Shown: positions 29,922 through 37,203 of the stretch, one piece after another
Layout of the letters: each line of letters opens with the position of its first letter
How positions within the stretch are numbered: position 1 is the first letter of the stretch
Source of the DNA: Vampirovibrionales bacterium
GTDB taxonomy: Bacteria; Cyanobacteriota; Vampirovibrionia; Vampirovibrionales; Vampirovibrionaceae
Direction: 5' to 3'
NCBI GenBank assembly: GCA_016712355.1
Contig: JADJRF010000002.1
Location: 1-64,000 of the forward strand
DNA: 64,000 nucleotides
Program-made: the position numbers and the translations under genes
The notes under the pieces: generated by a model
The model's database searches: none
Told to the model about the DNA's origin: nothing
Seen by the model: the letters and a program-made list of their open reading frames with translations, nothing else

Positions 29922-30127
29922 CACATCTTCCCCGCTTCCCGGCACTGGCACGCGTCGCACCGGCACTGCTTCAGCCGCACGACCTCATCCCATCCGGCAT
30001 GTCGCGTCGCCTCGGACGCCTGTAGCTGGGCGCGGATGGCAGCAAGTTCGCCGATCAGCCGATTGGCCCGCGCCCGCTCGTCGGCCAGGTCGTACTGCGC
30101 GCGGCGTAGATCGAGGTCGTTAGTCAT
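29921..30127 (-). CDS. Small coiled-coil protein with Cys-rich tail
   Basis: A 68-aa protein starting at ATG 30127. An Ala/Arg/Leu helix is followed by CRCDACQCREAGKM, which could bind a metal. Coupled on both sides by overlaps of a few bases. Confidence 0.55.
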   Translation of the reverse strand: MTNDLDLRRAQYDLADERARANRLIGELAAIRAQLQASEATRHAGWDEVVRLKQCRCDACQCREAGKM

Positions 30128-30318
30128 TCGTCGGCGAGCCGCTCTAGCCACGAATGCTGCGCATCGCTCAGAAACATGCGGTCCGCATATTCCTCGTACT
30201 TGTCGCGCAAACCGACGAGAAATTCCTCCTCACGGGTCGTGCGCGCGTTGCTTTCGGCCGCGTCTAATGCGGACTCGAAATCTTCGGTCGTTTCGTAATG
30301 ATCAAGCAGCCTGCTCAC
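30124..30318 (-). CDS. Small acidic helical protein
   Basis: A 64-aa protein with GTG start at 30318 (GTGA overlap). Highly charged and acidic, helical throughout, no known motif. Confidence 0.5.
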   Translation of the reverse strand: MSRLLDHYETTEDFESALDAAESNARTTREEEFLVGLRDKYEEYADRMFLSDAQHSWLERLADE

Positions 30319-30500
30319 TTCCGCACCTCATTATTTGCGAGATACTCAGCCATTATTTCGACGACGCGCGCGACCATTACGATAGGCCACAGCGTCAGGA
30401 TACCGGCGCGGCGCATGTCGTTGGCGAGCGTTGATGCCGGCGATAGGCACAGACACGCCGCCCAGCCGGCAAGATACCCAACATGAAGCGCCGCAATCAT
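30315..30500 (-). CDS. Small two-segment membrane protein
   Basis: A 61-aa protein with hydrophobic stretches around residues 3-22 and 33-53, starting at ATG 30500. It may sit in the inner membrane during early infection. No family recognised. Confidence 0.5.
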   Translation of the reverse strand: MIAALHVGYLAGWAACLCLSPASTLANDMRRAGILTLWPIVMVARVVEIMAEYLANNEVRK

Positions 30501-30700
30501 CAGAGCCGCCCGCGCTCGGAGAGCACGGCGATGATGTCGTTGATCTGCCGCTCTAGTGCGGCGGCGCGATCGCGGTGAGCGTTATTCGACGCTATGAGCG
30601 TCGCCTGCCATTCCGGGCAGCCGTCCGGCGGCACCGAAGCCCTGCGGCACACGTCGATCTCATCGAGCGCGGCCTGCACGCGTTCTGCGAGTGTCGGCAT
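30500..30700 (-). CDS. Small helical protein
   Basis: A 66-aa protein starting at ATG 30700, one base after the stop of the winged-helix gene. It has a Cys pair near 17 and 27 and a helical second half ending in IIAVLSERGRL. Function unknown. Confidence 0.5.
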   Translation of the reverse strand: MPTLAERVQAALDEIDVCRRASVPPDGCPEWQATLIASNNAHRDRAAALERQINDIIAVLSERGRL

Positions 30701-30701
30701 C

Positions 30702-31346
30702 TCATCCCACCATGTAAATGACGTTGGCCGTCGGCACGTGCGTCGGCGGCGAGACAAAGCGCCGCGCGCCGTCTCCGGGATCGACGTTGTGCGGGGAGTA
30801 ATCCGGGGTACTCGCTGGCTTGGAAACCGCCGGCCACGGCAGCGACATCCAGCAGGCGTTCTCCGGTGCGACCTTCCGAGCCGACTGAATCGTCAGGCCA
30901 GACGCCACGATCTCGATGATACGAGCCGCGTCGTTTGGTCCGCCCGGCCGGCGCACAACGATTGCGCCGCTTTTGCCCAGCCGCCATATGATCGTCGCGA
31001 CGCTGCTACGAGTTAGCCCGGCAGCGGCCGCTATCTCGGTATTCGTCGGGCAGGGCTTGCCAGCTTCAGCGGCGGCGACCAGATGGGCGAGCACGATGTC
31101 TGGCTGCATCATGCCGGGGCCCCGTTCACCAGGCCGTGAATCTTGATCGTGTAGTGTTCGTAATACGGTTGGCCCGAGCGCCTGCACCGGCTCGGCTGTC
31201 ACGGTGGTTACGCCGACTGATCGCCATGCATCCTCGATCATGCGGCACAGGATCAGCGCGCCGTCGTGCCTCATGAAGTCATGCGTCTTGTACAGGCTCG
31301 GCGCCGTCGCCGGTATCGGCGGAACGTTCGTTGCTATTGCGGTCAT
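30702..31346 (-). CDS. Winged-helix/HTH protein of the replication region
   Basis: A 214-aa protein. A winged helix is visible at about residues 83-135 (PTNTEIAAAAGLTRSSVATI, then a KSGAIVVRRPGG wing). The C-terminal 70 residues are Pro-rich and probably flexible. Phages often keep such proteins as replication initiators or regulators. It overlaps the methyltransferase stop by TAATG. Confidence 0.65.
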   Translation of the reverse strand: MTAIATNVPPIPATAPSLYKTHDFMRHDGALILCRMIEDAWRSVGVTTVTAEPVQALGPTVLRTLHDQDSRPGERGPGMMQPDIVLAHLVAAAEAGKPCPTNTEIAAAAGLTRSSVATIIWRLGKSGAIVVRRPGGPNDAARIIEIVASGLTIQSARKVAPENACWMSLPWPAVSKPASTPDYSPHNVDPGDGARRFVSPPTHVPTANVIYMVG

Positions 31347-32266
31347 TACTTTCCTCCGAACAGTTGCATTTGGTTGCTAATTGCCGCCAAGTGGCGTTTA
31401 GCTTGCTCGAAATAAGACCGCTTCAGCTCAACCCCGACAAATCGCCGGCCTTCTTCAAGCGCGACGACGCCCTCGCTGCCAATGCCCATAAACGGGGAGA
31501 TCACAGTGTCGCCGGGGTTGCTCCACATGATGATGGATCGGCGGATGACATCGAGTTGCAGCGGGCAGACGTGCCGTTCGTCGGCGTGGTCTCGAGCCTG
31601 GCGCTGAGCGACAACCCCGCCCAGAACCTTGGTTTGATCAACGGTCATCCATACCGGCGACGCCCACTCTTGCCACTGCGATAGCGGGAACTGCTCTGGC
31701 GTGTGGCGAATTGGCTGCGGGTTGTCCCCCGGCTTGCGAAAGATCATCAGGTAATCGGGGAGCCCCGGCGCAGACATGGAACTGTCTTTACACAACTCGC
31801 CGTAGAGCAGATTGCGCGAGTGCGTCCGCCCCTGCTCGACGACCGGGCATTTCCAGATTGTCACGCGGCGATAGAAGATGAACCCAGCGCGCTCGTGCGC
31901 TTCTCGGATTTGGTCGGAGAACGGCTTGAGGCCGATATAGCCGTCTTTCCATTTGCGCGTCGGGAGGTCGGAGCAGTGTACCGCGGCAATGCGGCCAGGC
32001 TTCAAGACGCGCAGCAGCTCGCGGGCCATGAAATCGTAGTGCGAGAAGAACTCTCCGTCGCTCCCGCTATTGCCCATGTCGGCAACGCTGTCTGAGTAGA
32101 CGAACAGATCGCCAAACGGCGGCGAATAAACGCTATGCCCTATGCTGTCGTCAGGTAACTGGCGCAGTATTTCGTGGCAGTCTCCATTGTAGATTGACGC
32201 GTCGCCTAGATGCGCGTCGTCAAGGCACAGCACCGCCCTATCGGCGCTCGTCATCGAGCAATCCAT
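31346..32266 (-). CDS. DNA methyltransferase (N4-cytosine or N6-adenine, beta group)
   Basis: A 306-aa S-adenosylmethionine-dependent enzyme. The catalytic motif IV is YSPPF (residues 47-51), before the SAM-binding motif (SPFMGIGSEGVVALEEG near 250), which is the beta-group order. SPP-type motifs are most common in N4-cytosine enzymes. ATG 32266 has GGGAG nine bases upstream. It is a lone methylase without a nuclease partner, so it probably protects phage DNA from host restriction. Confidence 0.8.
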   Translation of the reverse strand: MDCSMTSADRAVLCLDDAHLGDASIYNGDCHEILRQLPDDSIGHSVYSPPFGDLFVYSDSVADMGNSGSDGEFFSHYDFMARELLRVLKPGRIAAVHCSDLPTRKWKDGYIGLKPFSDQIREAHERAGFIFYRRVTIWKCPVVEQGRTHSRNLLYGELCKDSSMSAPGLPDYLMIFRKPGDNPQPIRHTPEQFPLSQWQEWASPVWMTVDQTKVLGGVVAQRQARDHADERHVCPLQLDVIRRSIIMWSNPGDTVISPFMGIGSEGVVALEEGRRFVGVELKRSYFEQAKRHLAAISNQMQLFGGK

Positions 32267-33732
32267 GATGGCAATCTCCCGTAATGAGTGGGGGTATATT
32301 CGGCCATTGCGCACGATGATGCGGATCTGTTGCGCGCCATCGCTGCGGCCATTTCCGCCTGCATGCGCTTGTGATCGGCCTCTTTTCGAGCGAGCACATC
32401 GTCTGCTTGGCGCTCACTTTCATCAACGATGAGATGCGCGTGCACCTCGCGTTTCTGGCCGAACCGGTGAAACCGCTTCACCGCCTGAAACCATTCCTCG
32501 TAGCTGAATGTCCGGCCGATAAAGGCCGTGCGGGCGCAGTGCTGGAGGTTAAGCCCGTGGCCGCAAATGCCGGGCTTGGTGACCAAAACGCGGGCTTGGC
32601 GATCAATGAACGCGGCGATCGCCGATTCCTTGTCTTCGATCCGCATTGACCCGCGCACCTCGACGGCGCCCGGTATTCTGGCCATCAGCTTCTTTGCCTC
32701 GTCGTCGGTATTGCACCAGCAAACCCATGCCTCACCCGGCTCGCCGTGCACTAGGCCGGCAACCAGGTCCGCACGCGCATCGGATGTCTGCCGCTTTGCT
32801 GCGAACATTGAAGTCGCACTTGTTGCTGCCGCGAAGAGCTCGCCGTCCTTTGGCTTGATTGCAGCGATCGCCGGCTTATGGCGGATAATCTTCAGCGGGG
32901 GCAGTTCGTATCCGTCGTCAGAGAACCCCATGTCGCTCGGCATCACAGCCATGCGAGCCCACGATGCGACCCAATCCCAAAATGCCGAAACAGCGTGCCC
33001 CTTGAGCCGCCATTTCTGTGAAGCTGTGCTGGTGTCGTTGACAAACCACCGAGACAGCATCTCTCGATAGTCGAGCACGCCGAGGAACTCAGACTGAGTG
33101 CCTAGCTCCATATGATCGTTGGGCGCCGGCGTCGCGGTCGCGGACAAGCGGAACCGATGCCCAGCAAATGCTGATGTCAGCAGGCGGGTGGTTTTCCCGC
33201 CGAAAGCCTTGATAGCGGACCCTTCGTCTATGCACACTGACCCGAACGCGTCGGGGTCAATCTTCTCGATGCGGTCGTAATTGCAGATGCTCAGGCCGTC
33301 GCGCACGTCTGCCATGCTGCGGATCACGCGGGCGTCATATCCTCGCGATGTCCCTTCGCGCTCAAACTGCATGGCGACGGCCAGCGGGGTTAGGATAAGT
33401 GCCCGGCCGTTCGTGGCATCAGCCGCGTGCCGGCTAAATTCTAGCTGGACGCCAGTCTTTCCGAGGCCGGTCGAAAGAAAGGCGCCGGCCCGCCCGCGGT
33501 GCAAAGCAAACTCCGCCGTCGCGGCTTGGATCGGGAGCAGCCAATCCGCAAGTTCCGGCGTGCGTGTAAGACCTGTTGCCACGTGCGCCGGGCGCTTGCT
33601 GTCCAAGAACGCCGCGTACTTCGACTTCGCGCCGCCGAACCACTCCCGCACCCCCTCGTGCCCGTCAGCCGCTAGCCTGCAGGCTTCGTGGTACGTCGCC
33701 ATCGCGTCGTCTTTCGCCCATGCTTCGGTCAC
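32251..33732 (-). CDS. SNF2/DEAD-type helicase
   Basis: A 493-aa superfamily 2 ATPase. Visible motifs are STGLGKT (Walker A, residues 87-93), DEGS (169-172), SATATP (197-202) and an arginine-finger region VKRFHRFGQ near 425. GTG 33732 overlaps the resolvase stop as GTGA. Phages of many types pair this helicase with a RuvC-like resolvase and a methylase in the recombination and replication module. Confidence 0.8.
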   Translation of the reverse strand: MTEAWAKDDAMATYHEACRLAADGHEGVREWFGGAKSKYAAFLDSKRPAHVATGLTRTPELADWLLPIQAATAEFALHRGRAGAFLSTGLGKTGVQLEFSRHAADATNGRALILTPLAVAMQFEREGTSRGYDARVIRSMADVRDGLSICNYDRIEKIDPDAFGSVCIDEGSAIKAFGGKTTRLLTSAFAGHRFRLSATATPAPNDHMELGTQSEFLGVLDYREMLSRWFVNDTSTASQKWRLKGHAVSAFWDWVASWARMAVMPSDMGFSDDGYELPPLKIIRHKPAIAAIKPKDGELFAAATSATSMFAAKRQTSDARADLVAGLVHGEPGEAWVCWCNTDDEAKKLMARIPGAVEVRGSMRIEDKESAIAAFIDRQARVLVTKPGICGHGLNLQHCARTAFIGRTFSYEEWFQAVKRFHRFGQKREVHAHLIVDESERQADDVLARKEADHKRMQAEMAAAMARNRSASSCAMAEYTPTHYGRLPSWIAR

Positions 33733-34238
33733 AGCGCCAGGTCCTTTCCGCCCGAGCGCACCCGGCGGCCAAATTCGCCGATTAGGCACGCCTCGGCCCG
33801 ATCGGCGTGGCATTTCGCTTTCCAATGATGCGCGTGTGACGGGAACAGTTCGTTAGCCCGCGCGATGACGAGCGACTTGTCGCCGGGCTTTTCGGCGCGC
33901 CTGATGCCGAGTGCATTGCGCCACGTCACCGGCGAGACGAGCGTCATCGGGATAAAGTGAGCGGCGAGAACGCCGCGGATCGCGCCGAAGACCTGGCCGA
34001 AGGCGAACGCCTGAATGGCGCCGTCTGTCGGCATGGCGCCGACGCGCTCTATGAAGGCGTGGTCGATATGACCGGCTGCGTCGATGAGCCGGGCAAACTC
34101 GTACGCATCAAGCTCGCGGCGCTTCTTGTCGCTCTTGACGACCACGGTTGTCGGCAGGTCGAGCACGAGGACGGGGGTGCCGTCCTTGACCAAGGCAAAG
34201 GCGCCGTTGACGCCTGGGTCACAGCCAAGCACAATCAT
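33729..34238 (-). CDS. RuvC-like Holliday junction resolvase
   Basis: A 169-aa RNase H-fold nuclease that would resolve branched DNA before packaging. Acidic residues expected at the active site are Asp7 (LGCDPG), Glu64 (FIERV), Asp146 and Glu149 (HADRAEA). Neighbouring helicase, methylase and the YqaJ nuclease on the other strand make a recombination-dependent replication set. Confidence 0.8.
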   Translation of the reverse strand: MIVLGCDPGVNGAFALVKDGTPVLVLDLPTTVVVKSDKKRRELDAYEFARLIDAAGHIDHAFIERVGAMPTDGAIQAFAFGQVFGAIRGVLAAHFIPMTLVSPVTWRNALGIRRAEKPGDKSLVIARANELFPSHAHHWKAKCHADRAEACLIGEFGRRVRSGGKDLAL

Positions 34239-34426
34239 GTGTCTAGCACCGCGAATAGATCATGCTGCCCGGATGCTGAAGCAGAATACTTGACGGTCAG
34301 CATAAAGCCGGCCGCAATGATGAGCGTGACGATCGTTGCCGCCGGGCCGACTACCCACCGCCAGCCGGCCGGCGAATCCAGCCACGACATGAGCTCGCCG
34401 AAGCGGTTGCGCTTGAGCACGCTCAT
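34235..34426 (-). CDS. Small single-span membrane protein
   Basis: A 63-aa protein starting at ATG 34426 in an ATGA overlap. One membrane segment spans about residues 24-45 (WVVGPAATIVTLIIAAG), preceded by a basic start, so an N-in orientation is likely. Function unknown. Confidence 0.55.
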   Translation of the reverse strand: MSVLKRNRFGELMSWLDSPAGWRWVVGPAATIVTLIIAAGFMLTVKYSASASGQHDLFAVLDT

Positions 34427-34731
34427 GGCCGCCCCCACTTGGCGCACGCCTGGTCGAGCGACGATCCGCGTTGCACGGCGGTCTCGTAGCCGGGCACGGC
34501 GGCGCGCATCTCGTTGCAGTCGATGGCGATCCATCCAGACTCGTGCGTCTTGACGTCGGCGGCGAACACGGCCACGTGCCCCTTGCCGTCTGTCGCGACG
34601 GACGCGGCATCGAAGCAGTTGGTGCCGAGGCACCACCAATCCGGCTCGGCCGCGGTAGCCACGCCGGACGCAAGGGAGAGGACGGCGCAAACCTGCGCCG
34701 CCCGCACCACGGGCATGAAATTCAGCCGCAT
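34423..34731 (-). CDS. Secreted small Cys-containing protein
   Basis: A 102-aa protein with a probable signal peptide (residues 1-27, ending ASGVATAA). Mature-part Cys residues (near 34, 39, 71 and 94) could form disulfides in the periplasm. The start shares TGATG with the upstream secreted protein. Candidate for superinfection exclusion or host envelope change. Confidence 0.6.
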   Translation of the reverse strand: MRLNFMPVVRAAQVCAVLSLASGVATAAEPDWWCLGTNCFDAASVATDGKGHVAVFAADVKTHESGWIAIDCNEMRAAVPGYETAVQRGSSLDQACAKWGRP

Positions 34732-35126
34732 CACATCCCGTCCGCGCGCTGAACCCACTGGTTCGCCAGTTCCCAATTGCCCTGGCGCGCCGCCTCAAAA
34801 GCAATTCGGTAGTTCTCACACTTGCCTGAATCGTCGGTCCACTCAAGCAAGCCGAACGCGAACTTATTGCCCTTGAGGCAGCCGCTCGCAGCGGTAGGCG
34901 CCTGTGACAGGCCTACCGCATATCCGGTATTCTCGTTCTTGGTCGAATTGCCGCCGGAACTGCCGCCGGTGCCGACCGCCGTGCCGCCTTCAGCCGCGGC
35001 GCCGGACTGTGATCCAGCGACGGCCCCGGCAACGGCCTGTGCGCCAGCAACAGCGATTGGGTTGGCTAATGCCGGGCCGGATACGATCGCCAGCAGCGCG
35101 CCGGCATAGATGCATGCTTTGTGCAC
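34731..35126 (-). CDS. Secreted protein with Gly/Ser linker
   Basis: A 131-aa protein starting at GTG 35126 with GGAGAG four bases upstream. A signal peptide (residues 3-22, ending GPALANP) precedes an Ala/Gly-rich low-complexity region and a compact C-terminal domain with two Cys. It sits just behind the repressor gene, where lysogenic or early phage genes often encode envelope-acting exclusion proteins. Function not established. Confidence 0.6.
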   Translation of the reverse strand: MHKACIYAGALLAIVSGPALANPIAVAGAQAVAGAVAGSQSGAAAEGGTAVGTGGSSGGNSTKNENTGYAVGLSQAPTAASGCLKGNKFAFGLLEWTDDSGKCENYRIAFEAARQGNWELANQWVQRADGM

Positions 35127-35275
35127 AGTTCTCTCCGTGTATGCGGATAAAAAAATCCCCTGCGGCGACCGCTTGCGTCTCTGCAGGAGCAGTTGAGTGG
35201 GGAGTAGCCGGCCGAGGGGATCGGCCAACCTTGCCAGCCGAAGCGTCGAGCGGCGGGCAAGCACGTGTCGCGCTC

Positions 35276-35470
35276 CTAGAGCACGAAAAGGGAAATGTAG
35301 AAGATCATGCCGGCGATCGCCGAAGCGGCGCCGACGCAACCGAACCACGCAAGCCGGCTTTCGGCCTTCGCCTTCGGAGTGAGCCCCGGCAGATCAACCC
35401 GCACGCCGCGCCAGGACTGCGGAGCGTGCAGCGGAACCTGCGGGTGGTCGTCTGCGAGGTATGGCGTCAT
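35276..35470 (-). CDS. Small C-terminally anchored membrane protein
   Basis: A 64-aa protein starting at ATG 35470, overlapping the repressor stop by ATGA. The C-terminal segment (residues 43-64) is hydrophobic and ends at the last residue, as in tail-anchored proteins. Co-translation with the repressor suggests an accessory of the same switch or an exclusion protein. Confidence 0.55.
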   Translation of the reverse strand: MTPYLADDHPQVPLHAPQSWRGVRVDLPGLTPKAKAESRLAWFGCVGAASAIAGMIFYISLFVL

Positions 35471-35682
35471 GCTGCGTCTCCAGCAGGAATGGCGGGCAGG
35501 TCGAAAAAGTCTTCCGGCCGAACATGACCGCCGGTTTCGATGCAAATGCGCTCAATAAGCTTCGGCGACGGCACGGCTTCGCCGCGCTCGATGCGAAGCA
35601 CTTGACTCCGATGGACCCCAAGCCTTGTTGCGACTTGCGCCATCTTGAGGCCTTCCGCCTCTCGCCACTCTCTGAGTTTCAT
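35467..35682 (-). CDS. Cro/CI-type repressor (HTH_3 family)
   Basis: A 71-aa protein consisting almost only of an XRE-type helix-turn-helix (KMAQVATRLGVHRSQVLRIE, residues 13-32). ATG 35682 is chosen because a promoter (TTGACT 35718-35713, then AACAAT 35694-35689) would start transcription at or within one base of this A. The mRNA would thus be leaderless, as for lambda cI from PRM. Three operators lie upstream. It has no oligomerisation or cleavage domain, so it is Cro-like in size. Confidence 0.75.
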   Translation of the reverse strand: MKLREWREAEGLKMAQVATRLGVHRSQVLRIERGEAVPSPKLIERICIETGGHVRPEDFFDLPAIPAGDAA

Positions 35683-35688
35683 GGGCCA

Positions 35689-35718
35689 ATTGTTGCGCCA
35701 CACACAACATCAAGTCAA
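35689..35718 (-). promoter_or_regulatory. Leftward promoter for the repressor operon
   Basis: TTGACT, 18 bases, AACAAT on the minus strand. The spacer contains operator O1. The expected transcription start coincides with the repressor ATG. Confidence 0.5.
35692..35708. promoter_or_regulatory. Operator O1
   Basis: GTTGCGCCACACACAAC. Its reverse complement is exactly O3. GTTG-N9-CAAC palindromic ends lie between the -35 and -10 of the leftward promoter. Confidence 0.6.
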
Positions 35719-35730
35719 GCCCCTTTCTCC

Positions 35731-35747
35731 GTTGTGAGCAGCGCAAC
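35731..35747. promoter_or_regulatory. Operator O2
   Basis: GTTGTGAGCAGCGCAAC. It differs from O3 at three central positions and lies between the two promoters. Its centre is 39 bases from O1 and 55 from O3. Confidence 0.6.
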
Positions 35748-35775
35748 AATTTTTTCGTCAATCGCCGATTCTCGG

Positions 35776-35804
35776 TTGACAGATTGTTGTGTGTGGCGCA
35801 ACAT
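35776..35804 (+). promoter_or_regulatory. Rightward promoter of the plus-strand operon
   Basis: TTGACA (35776-35781), 17 bases, CAACAT (35799-35804). The -35 is perfect and the -10 weak. O3 fills the spacer, so bound repressor would block it. The first gene starts about 95 bases downstream. Confidence 0.5.
35786..35802. promoter_or_regulatory. Operator O3
   Basis: GTTGTGTGTGGCGCAAC, identical to O1 in inverted orientation. Confidence 0.6.
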
Positions 35805-35833
35805 CACTCCCATCAGCGTTATCCATCGCTGAC

Positions 35834-35848
35834 CCGGCGCAACGCCGG
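35834..35848 (+). promoter_or_regulatory. Hairpin in the rightward leader
   Basis: CCGGCG-CAA-CGCCGG, a perfect six-base stem with a three-base loop in the leader of the plus-strand operon. It is not followed by a T-run, so it may be an antitermination or mRNA-stability element. Confidence 0.3.
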
Positions 35849-35908
35849 CAACTGCCCTGGCGCGGCTGATCTTCAGCTTCGCCGGGGCGCTTTTCGGGAG
35901 TGGTGGGC

Positions 35909-35992
35909 ATGGGCATCGAAATCGCAATTGGTTTGGCATGGCTCGGCATCGTCGGCTGTGCGCTGAGCTTCTTCCGGGGCGTCGGGCGATGA
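35909..35992 (+). CDS. 27-aa membrane micro-protein
   Basis: MGIEIAIGLAWLGIVGCALS followed by a short basic tail: a single hydrophobic segment spanning nearly the whole peptide. GGAG lies nine bases before the ATG, and its stop overlaps the next start (ATGA). It is the first gene of the rightward operon. Function unknown. Confidence 0.5.
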   Translation: MGIEIAIGLAWLGIVGCALSFFRGVGR

Positions 35993-36180
35993 GCGCATTC
36001 ACCCCCGATTTCGCCCGCGAATGTCGCCAGTTGTGGGATCACCCGTGGTCGATCGCCTACGCGGTGCAGATGGTTGGCGACAACATGGCCCACGATTTCG
36101 AATGGCTATGGTTTGCCGGCTGCGGATCAGATCAAGGCGACTGGTTTACCGCCTATGTCCACCCGGAAGCGGAGTGCTGA
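35989..36180 (+). CDS. 63-aa early protein
   Basis: An acidic, Trp-rich protein starting at ATG 35989. It contains WSIAYAVQMVGDNM and a FEWLWFAG segment. It follows the micro-membrane protein by ATGA. No family recognised. Confidence 0.5.
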   Translation: MSAFTPDFARECRQLWDHPWSIAYAVQMVGDNMAHDFEWLWFAGCGSDQGDWFTAYVHPEAEC

Positions 36181-36182
36181 CC

Positions 36183-36335
36183 ATGACCGCGCAAGAGCAC
36201 GTGCGCGTCGCCGTCGCGCAGCACCGTTGGTCCGATCTGTCGGATTGGGCTGCGGCGCTCGCTGAGCTGACGCAGCTTTCCGACGCCGAGATCGAGGCGA
36301 TCGCCACTGATGCGCAGAAAGGGTTAGCGGCATGA
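36183..36335 (+). CDS. 50-aa early protein
   Basis: Starts at ATG 36183, two bases after the upstream stop, and ends in an ATGA overlap with the pentapeptide gene. It is helical and acidic in its second half. Function unknown. Confidence 0.5.
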   Translation: MTAQEHVRVAVAQHRWSDLSDWAAALAELTQLSDAEIEAIATDAQKGLAA

Positions 36336-37027
36336 CCATCACATCAGCAGACTTGCCGGCCATTCTTGCGGCGCATGGAAAGTGGCGCCGCGGAGAAGCG
36401 GGCGGTGCCGTGGCGGACCTGAGCGAGGCGGACCTGAGCGGGGCGGACCTGACCGGGGCGTACCTGAGCGAGGCGGACCTGCGCAGGGCGGACCTGACCG
36501 GGGCGAACCTGAGCGAGGCGGACCTGCGCAGGGCGGACCTGACCGGGGCGTACCTGAGCGAGGCGGACCTGAGCGGGGCGGACCTGACCGGGGCGTACCT
36601 GAGCGAGGCGGACCTGCGCAGGGCGGACCTGACCGGGGCGAACCTGAGCGAGGCGGACCTGCGCAGGGCGGACCTGACCGGGGCGGACCTGACCGGGGCG
36701 AACCTGCCTGCGTTCCAAGTCCCTCAAGAAGGCTCTTTGATTGTCTGGAAAGCCATCTGCGGCGGGATCGCAAAGTTGGAAGTCCCGGCCGGCGCCAAGC
36801 GCACAGCATGCTTGATTAACCGGAAATGCCGCGCCGAGTTCGTGCGGACGCTGGAGCTTGTCATCGCCGGCCAGCCGGAAGCGACTTCGGCGCCCGGCCG
36901 TAACGACGAAAAGACGGCATACACCATCGGCGAGATCACGCGGCCGGATAGCTACGACGACGATATCCGCGTCGATTGCACGCACGGGATTCATTTCTTT
37001 TTAACCAAGGACGAGGCGGAGAAGTAG
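36332..37027 (+). CDS. Pentapeptide-repeat protein with C-terminal phage domain
   Basis: A 231-aa protein. Residues about 28-125 are some 20 uninterrupted A(D/N/Y)LXX pentapeptides ([25 protein letters not shown]), predicted to fold as a right-handed quadrilateral beta-helix. The C-terminal 100 residues contain a [12 protein letters not shown] segment and end in [16 protein letters not shown], resembling a domain often placed after pentapeptides in phages (I recall it as DUF5758). Some pentapeptide proteins mimic DNA and inhibit gyrase; whether this one does is unknown. Confidence 0.75.
   Translation: MTITSADLPAILAAHGKWRRGEAGGAVADLSEADLSGADLTGAYLSEADLRRADLTGANLSEADLRRADLTGAYLSEADLSGADLTGAYLSEADLRRADLTGANLSEADLRRADLTGADLTGANLPAFQVPQEGSLIVWKAICGGIAKLEVPAGAKRTACLINRKCRAEFVRTLELVIAGQPEATSAPGRNDEKTAYTIGEITRPDSYDDDIRVDCTHGIHFFLTKDEAEK
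36413..36706. repeat. 15-bp tandem repeats encoding pentapeptides
   Basis: About 20 near-identical 15-base units (GCGGACCTGAGCGAG type), grouped into higher-order 60- to 75-base blocks. All six frames stay open across it, so overlapping ORFs on either strand are artefacts. Confidence 0.9.
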
Positions 37028-37203
37028 TGACCATAAAAATCGTTCGCCTCGACGACGGCCACAACGAGACCAGCCTGACAACGCGCCAGGTCAACGTGCC
37101 CGAGATCGGCCGGTGCGTGCAGATCGAGGGCGGGTCGTTCTCGATCATCTTGACCGCCGCGCAGGCTCAAGAGCTCGCGATCACGCTTCTGAGGAGTGTC
37201 GAC
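37027..37203 (+). CDS. 59-residue leader domain, in frame with the capsid-like gene
   Basis: Begins at GTG 37027 (TAGTG overlap with the pentapeptide gene), with GGAG shortly before. It reads [19 protein letters not shown] and continues for 59 residues without a stop into the capsid-like region. Either it is an N-terminal domain of a 313-aa fusion (37027-37968), or it is a former separate gene that lost its stop. Confidence 0.45.

Noticed and set aside
36339..36994. Long antisense and alternate-frame ORFs over the pentapeptide gene
   Set aside because: The 15-bp repeat has no stop in any frame, so all six frames stay open. Only the plus frame from 36332 has the coupled start and a sensible C-terminal domain.
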